Origin: Clostridia bacterium
Lineage (GTDB): Bacteria; Bacillota; Clostridia; Lutisporales; Lutisporaceae
Direction of reading: 5' to 3'
NCBI GenBank assembly: GCA_035628995.1
Contig: DASPIR010000009.1
Location: forward strand, 1 to 64,000
DNA: 64,000 nt
In this document: in pieces, positions 60,921-64,000 of the stretch
How the letters are laid out: every line of letters begins with the position of its first letter
Position numbering within the stretch: the stretch's first letter is position 1
Program-made: the position numbers and the translations under genes
Notes under the pieces: generated by a model
Seen by the model: only the letters and a program-made list of their open reading frames with translations
Databases searched by the model: none
What the model was told of the DNA's origin: nothing

Positions 60921-62255
60921 TTATATAACCTCCTTCTTACCAGTTACACATTCGTAAATCAAGGATTTTTTGTAGTCTGTTAGTTTCTCTAATAGTTTAT
61001 TCTTTTGTTCTATCACACTATCAATTTGGGAGCATTTTTCCTCTAAATACTCTGATATTTCAATTTGTTCATTTAGTGTTGGATATGGTATATTAATATT
61101 TGCTATTTGCTCAAAATTTAGACCTTCTCGATTTGCGCCTGATTGATACACATTTATGGCAGTAGCTCCAATATCACAAATAATTATATAATACAAAAAT
61201 TTAATGTCTACAAGATTTTCAATAGAGCGAATTATACAAACGTGCTGGTTAACATTTGCTTTTTGTATAGTCATAGGATAAATACAAGCTCGTCCAATAG
61301 AACCCCCAGTGATATTCAATAAAATATCATTTCCTAATACTCGAGTATTTGACATTTCTTCATCAATTTCGTCTGAAATAAAGACAACATCATCAACTCT
61401 TAATCCATCGTTATGAATATTCTGACTACGTAAAAATGTTATACCAGTACTACTATATATTTCTGAACCTCCTTTTGGAGTTTTACCGCTACCAATTTTA
61501 GAAGTCACAAATTTAATCTTGTTAATATCCCACCCCTCAGGAATATCACCAATCCATTCAACGCCACTAGGTTTCATTTTAACAGTTGGGTCAAGCCCTT
61601 TTGTTACCGCCTCAGTGATTACCGACTGCTTATATAGTTTCAGCTTTTCAATAACCACCTTTTGCTTTTCTATCGTATTATCAATTAGATTGCACTTGCG
61701 GTCAAGGAAATTGGCAATAGCTTGTTGCTCGGATAGTGTAGGGAGAATAATTAACGCTTCAGCAAAATCACTGTAGGAAATACCATATCTTGTCATCCCA
61801 ATAGAACGATATTCAAACCATTTTCTCATATAATAAGACCCAAATAAGTATTTTTCAAACTGTAGATATATTACAATTTTGGGTCTAAATCGAGTAAGAT
61901 GATATCCAAAAAGGGTATTATATAATTTTTCGTAAATTACAGCTGAGTGTCCCATATCCTCTGGTGTCTCAGATGAATTTGTAAAAAGAACATCACCTCT
62001 TTCCAATGTACAACCGTTTGCTTTTGCACCGTTTGCGGAAATAATTAAATAGTCATCGCCATTTTTTATTTCAGACAAACTATTATTATATACATTCATA
62101 TAGTGGACTGACTTGAATAGTTTTTCTCCATCTTGAATTTTTTTATCAACACCATTTGCACTTAAATCACCCAAATATTTTAACTTTCTAACTTCCCATT
62201 CTTCCGGTATCTCTCCAATCCACTTAATACCGCTATTCTTCATCGCTCTTCCCAT
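60921..62255 (-). CDS. hsdS: Type I restriction enzyme, S (specificity) subunit
   Basis: The 444-residue protein recognises the DNA target. It has two target-recognition domains, each preceded by the repeated segment SGIKWIGEIPEEWEVRKL (about 8) and SGVEWIGDIPEGWDINKI (about 230), and two matching helical connectors ending LYKQSVITEAVTKG and LTDYKKSLIYECVTGK. The ATG at 62255 overlaps the hsdM stop (TAATG); an ATG at 62243 giving MKNSGIKWIG is also possible. Confidence 0.94.
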   Translation of the reverse strand: MGRAMKNSGIKWIGEIPEEWEVRKLKYLGDLSANGVDKKIQDGEKLFKSVHYMNVYNNSLSEIKNGDDYLIISANGAKANGCTLERGDVLFTNSSETPEDMGHSAVIYEKLYNTLFGYHLTRFRPKIVIYLQFEKYLFGSYYMRKWFEYRSIGMTRYGISYSDFAEALIILPTLSEQQAIANFLDRKCNLIDNTIEKQKVVIEKLKLYKQSVITEAVTKGLDPTVKMKPSGVEWIGDIPEGWDINKIKFVTSKIGSGKTPKGGSEIYSSTGITFLRSQNIHNDGLRVDDVVFISDEIDEEMSNTRVLGNDILLNITGGSIGRACIYPMTIQKANVNQHVCIIRSIENLVDIKFLYYIIICDIGATAINVYQSGANREGLNFEQIANINIPYPTLNEQIEISEYLEEKCSQIDSVIEQKNKLLEKLTDYKKSLIYECVTGKKEVI

Positions 62256-63979
62256 TATTCAAACACCGCCTTTAGCGTACCGTCAAGCTCCTTTTCAATC
62301 TCTATAATCTCTACCATAATATCGTTTGAAGCTTGTGGTGCAGTGTACTTATAAAAATACCTTGTAAAAGGTATCTCATAGCCTATTTTGGTTTTACTCC
62401 TGTCTATCCATGCATCAGGTACAAACGGCAAGACCTCTCTTTCAAAATAGCTATCAATATCATCCGTTAGGGGTACATTTTCTGTATCTCTCAAATTGCT
62501 GTCAGATTGCTTTTCACCTTTTTTGAGAATAGGCTTCCCATTATCATCTAATAGCGGACGTTCAACAACAATTTTTGAATAGCCAAACTCTTCATTATTA
62601 AAGATTTTGCTAAATTCTGTTACTTTGAAATTGCCATAGATTTTTGTAATCTCATCAATATAATGCTTGGGTATATCATTTCTCTTGTTGCCAAGGGATT
62701 TTCTTCGTTTTTCATACATCTCATTTGCGTTGATCAGCTGTACCTTTCCTCTGCGGTGAGGTGCTTTTTTATTCGACAGAATCCAAATGTAAGTGGCAAT
62801 ACCTGTGTTATAGAAAATATCGTTAGGCAAAGCCACTATGGCTTCAAGTATGTCATTCTCAATGATATATTTGCGAATCTCAGAAGGTCCACTTCCTGCA
62901 TCGCCTGTAAAAAGTGGTGAGCCATTATGAATAATTGCAATGCGACTTCCACCATCTTTTGCATCTTTCATCTTAGAAATGGCTGTGAGTAAAAACAGCA
63001 TTTGGCCATCACCAATCGCTGGAACTCCGGGTCCAAATCTACCGGCAAATCCAAGCTTTTGTTCTTTCTCGATTACAGCTTTTTCATTCTTCCATTCTCT
63101 TCCAAAGGGGGGATTCGACAAGATATAATCAAATTTATCTTCCTTGAATACATCATCCGAAAGCGTATTACCTTCTTTAATGTAATCAGCATTTGCACCC
63201 TTAATTAAAACATCAGACTTACAAATTGCATATGTCTGCGGATTGATCTCCTGACCAAAGCAAATAAGCTGTGCATTCTTGTTAAGGTGGCTTAGGTGAT
63301 CTTCTGCCACTGTGAGCATACCCCCTGTACCGCAAGCAGGGTCGTAAATGGTTTTTACAATTGCGTTGCCTGACAATATATCACTATCCTCCGCAAAAAG
63401 GATATTAACCATAAGTTCAATCACTTCTCTTGGGGTATAGTGCTGTCCCGCATCCTCATTATGAGCCTCTGAAAATCTGCGGATGATTTCTTCAAATATG
63501 TATCCCATCTCAATGTTAGTAATCTTGTCCGGGTGCATATCAGCTTTTGGATCAGTAAACTCTTTTAGAACAATGTATAAAAGGTTTTTCTCTGATAGAT
63601 AGCTAATCTGATTATCAAACTTAAACCTCTCAATAATATTGCGGACATTCTCAGAAAAACCATTAAGATAGCTTTTAAAATTCGCCTCAATATTATCGGG
63701 ATCATCAAGTAACTTTTTAAATGTAAAGGGGCTGACATTATAAAACGAATAGCCGGATACTTTACGAAGAATCGGGTCTTTAACCACAATATTAAGTTCC
63801 TTATTTTTCTGTACAACAGCTTCTTTCGTCTTTTCTAATATGCAATCAAAACGTCGAATAACAGTAAGAGGCAAAATAACCTCTCCGTATTCATGCGGTT
63901 TGTAGGGTCCTGTAAGCTTGTCTGCAATCGCCCATATAAGATTGGCTTTCTCATTTATGTTGATGTTAAGTGATGTCAT
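62255..63979 (-). CDS. hsdM: Type I DNA methyltransferase, M subunit (HsdM)
   Basis: The 574-residue N6-adenine methyltransferase modifies the same target that HsdS reads. The SAM-binding motif I is YDPACGTGGMLTVA (residue about 215) and motif IV is SNPPFGREW (about 287). The N-terminal HsdM domain and a C-terminal coiled part are present. The ATG at 63979 follows AAGGAGAG. It is the first gene of the hsd operon; the promoter would lie just outside the window. Confidence 0.96.
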   Translation of the reverse strand: MTSLNININEKANLIWAIADKLTGPYKPHEYGEVILPLTVIRRFDCILEKTKEAVVQKNKELNIVVKDPILRKVSGYSFYNVSPFTFKKLLDDPDNIEANFKSYLNGFSENVRNIIERFKFDNQISYLSEKNLLYIVLKEFTDPKADMHPDKITNIEMGYIFEEIIRRFSEAHNEDAGQHYTPREVIELMVNILFAEDSDILSGNAIVKTIYDPACGTGGMLTVAEDHLSHLNKNAQLICFGQEINPQTYAICKSDVLIKGANADYIKEGNTLSDDVFKEDKFDYILSNPPFGREWKNEKAVIEKEQKLGFAGRFGPGVPAIGDGQMLFLLTAISKMKDAKDGGSRIAIIHNGSPLFTGDAGSGPSEIRKYIIENDILEAIVALPNDIFYNTGIATYIWILSNKKAPHRRGKVQLINANEMYEKRRKSLGNKRNDIPKHYIDEITKIYGNFKVTEFSKIFNNEEFGYSKIVVERPLLDDNGKPILKKGEKQSDSNLRDTENVPLTDDIDSYFEREVLPFVPDAWIDRSKTKIGYEIPFTRYFYKYTAPQASNDIMVEIIEIEKELDGTLKAVFE

Positions 63980-64000
63980 TATTGCACTCTCCTTGAATTC

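Overview
The window looks like chromosomal DNA of a low-GC, anaerobic, spore-forming member of the Clostridia. Support for this comes from spoIIE, the spoIIE-vWA-kinase-tilS-hpt-ftsH order, greA-lysS, coaX-birA, strong AAGGAGG-type ribosome binding sites with many TTG and GTG starts, and a membrane energy-converting complex of the hydrogenase-4/complex I type. Almost every gene is on the minus strand.

Region 1 (1 to about 19,415) is an array of 21 complete gene cassettes carrying 22 small genes, plus the end of one more cassette at the left edge. The genes are separated by 21 GC-rich elements of 85 to 185 bp. Each element has the outer logic of an integron attC site: a TAAC...GTTA pair of R boxes, an unpaired spacer, and a complementary L box. 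Each cassette carries matching complementary sequences at its own two ends that differ from those of its neighbours, as expected if it had been excised as a circle. Unlike ordinary attC sites, most elements fold into several arms, and the arm stems and L boxes are kept by compensatory changes. Many cassettes also carry small hairpins with an 8-nt loop close to CAYGGANG beside their ends. Cargo: four GNAT acetyltransferases, two 2H phosphoesterases, PHP, alpha/beta hydrolase, TIM-barrel isomerase, DinB-like, NUDIX, nitroreductase, inositol monophosphatase-like, P-loop kinase, lipoproteins, membrane proteins and unknowns. No integrase lies in the window, not even beside the first cassette where intI would be expected. 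This array is the main discovery candidate.

Region 2 (19.5 to 23.5 kb) has a DUF4282-like membrane protein, adenine deaminase, a remnant of a xanthine dehydrogenase gene, and a purine permease. Region 3 (23.7 to 31.7 kb) encodes a six-gene membrane complex related to hydrogenase-4 whose large subunit has lost all four nickel-binding cysteines, so it is better called an Ehr (energy-converting hydrogenase-related) complex. A MITE-like element sits before its last gene.

Region 4 (31.7 to 46.5 kb) holds housekeeping genes (lysS, greA, dusB, coaX, birA) and a methylmalonyl-CoA operon: mutase large and B12 subunits, MeaB, epimerase, carboxyltransferase, small subunit, biotin carrier. The operon lies next to birA, which can biotinylate the carrier. 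Region 5 (46.6 to 56.7 kb) has ftsH, hpt, tilS, a kinase, a vWA protein, spoIIE and a secreted RCC1-repeat protein. Region 6 (56.8 to 64 kb) starts at a tRNA-Met 3'-half remnant with its terminator, followed by a type I restriction-modification operon (hsdM-hsdS-hsdR plus an unknown fourth gene). It looks like an island inserted at a tRNA.
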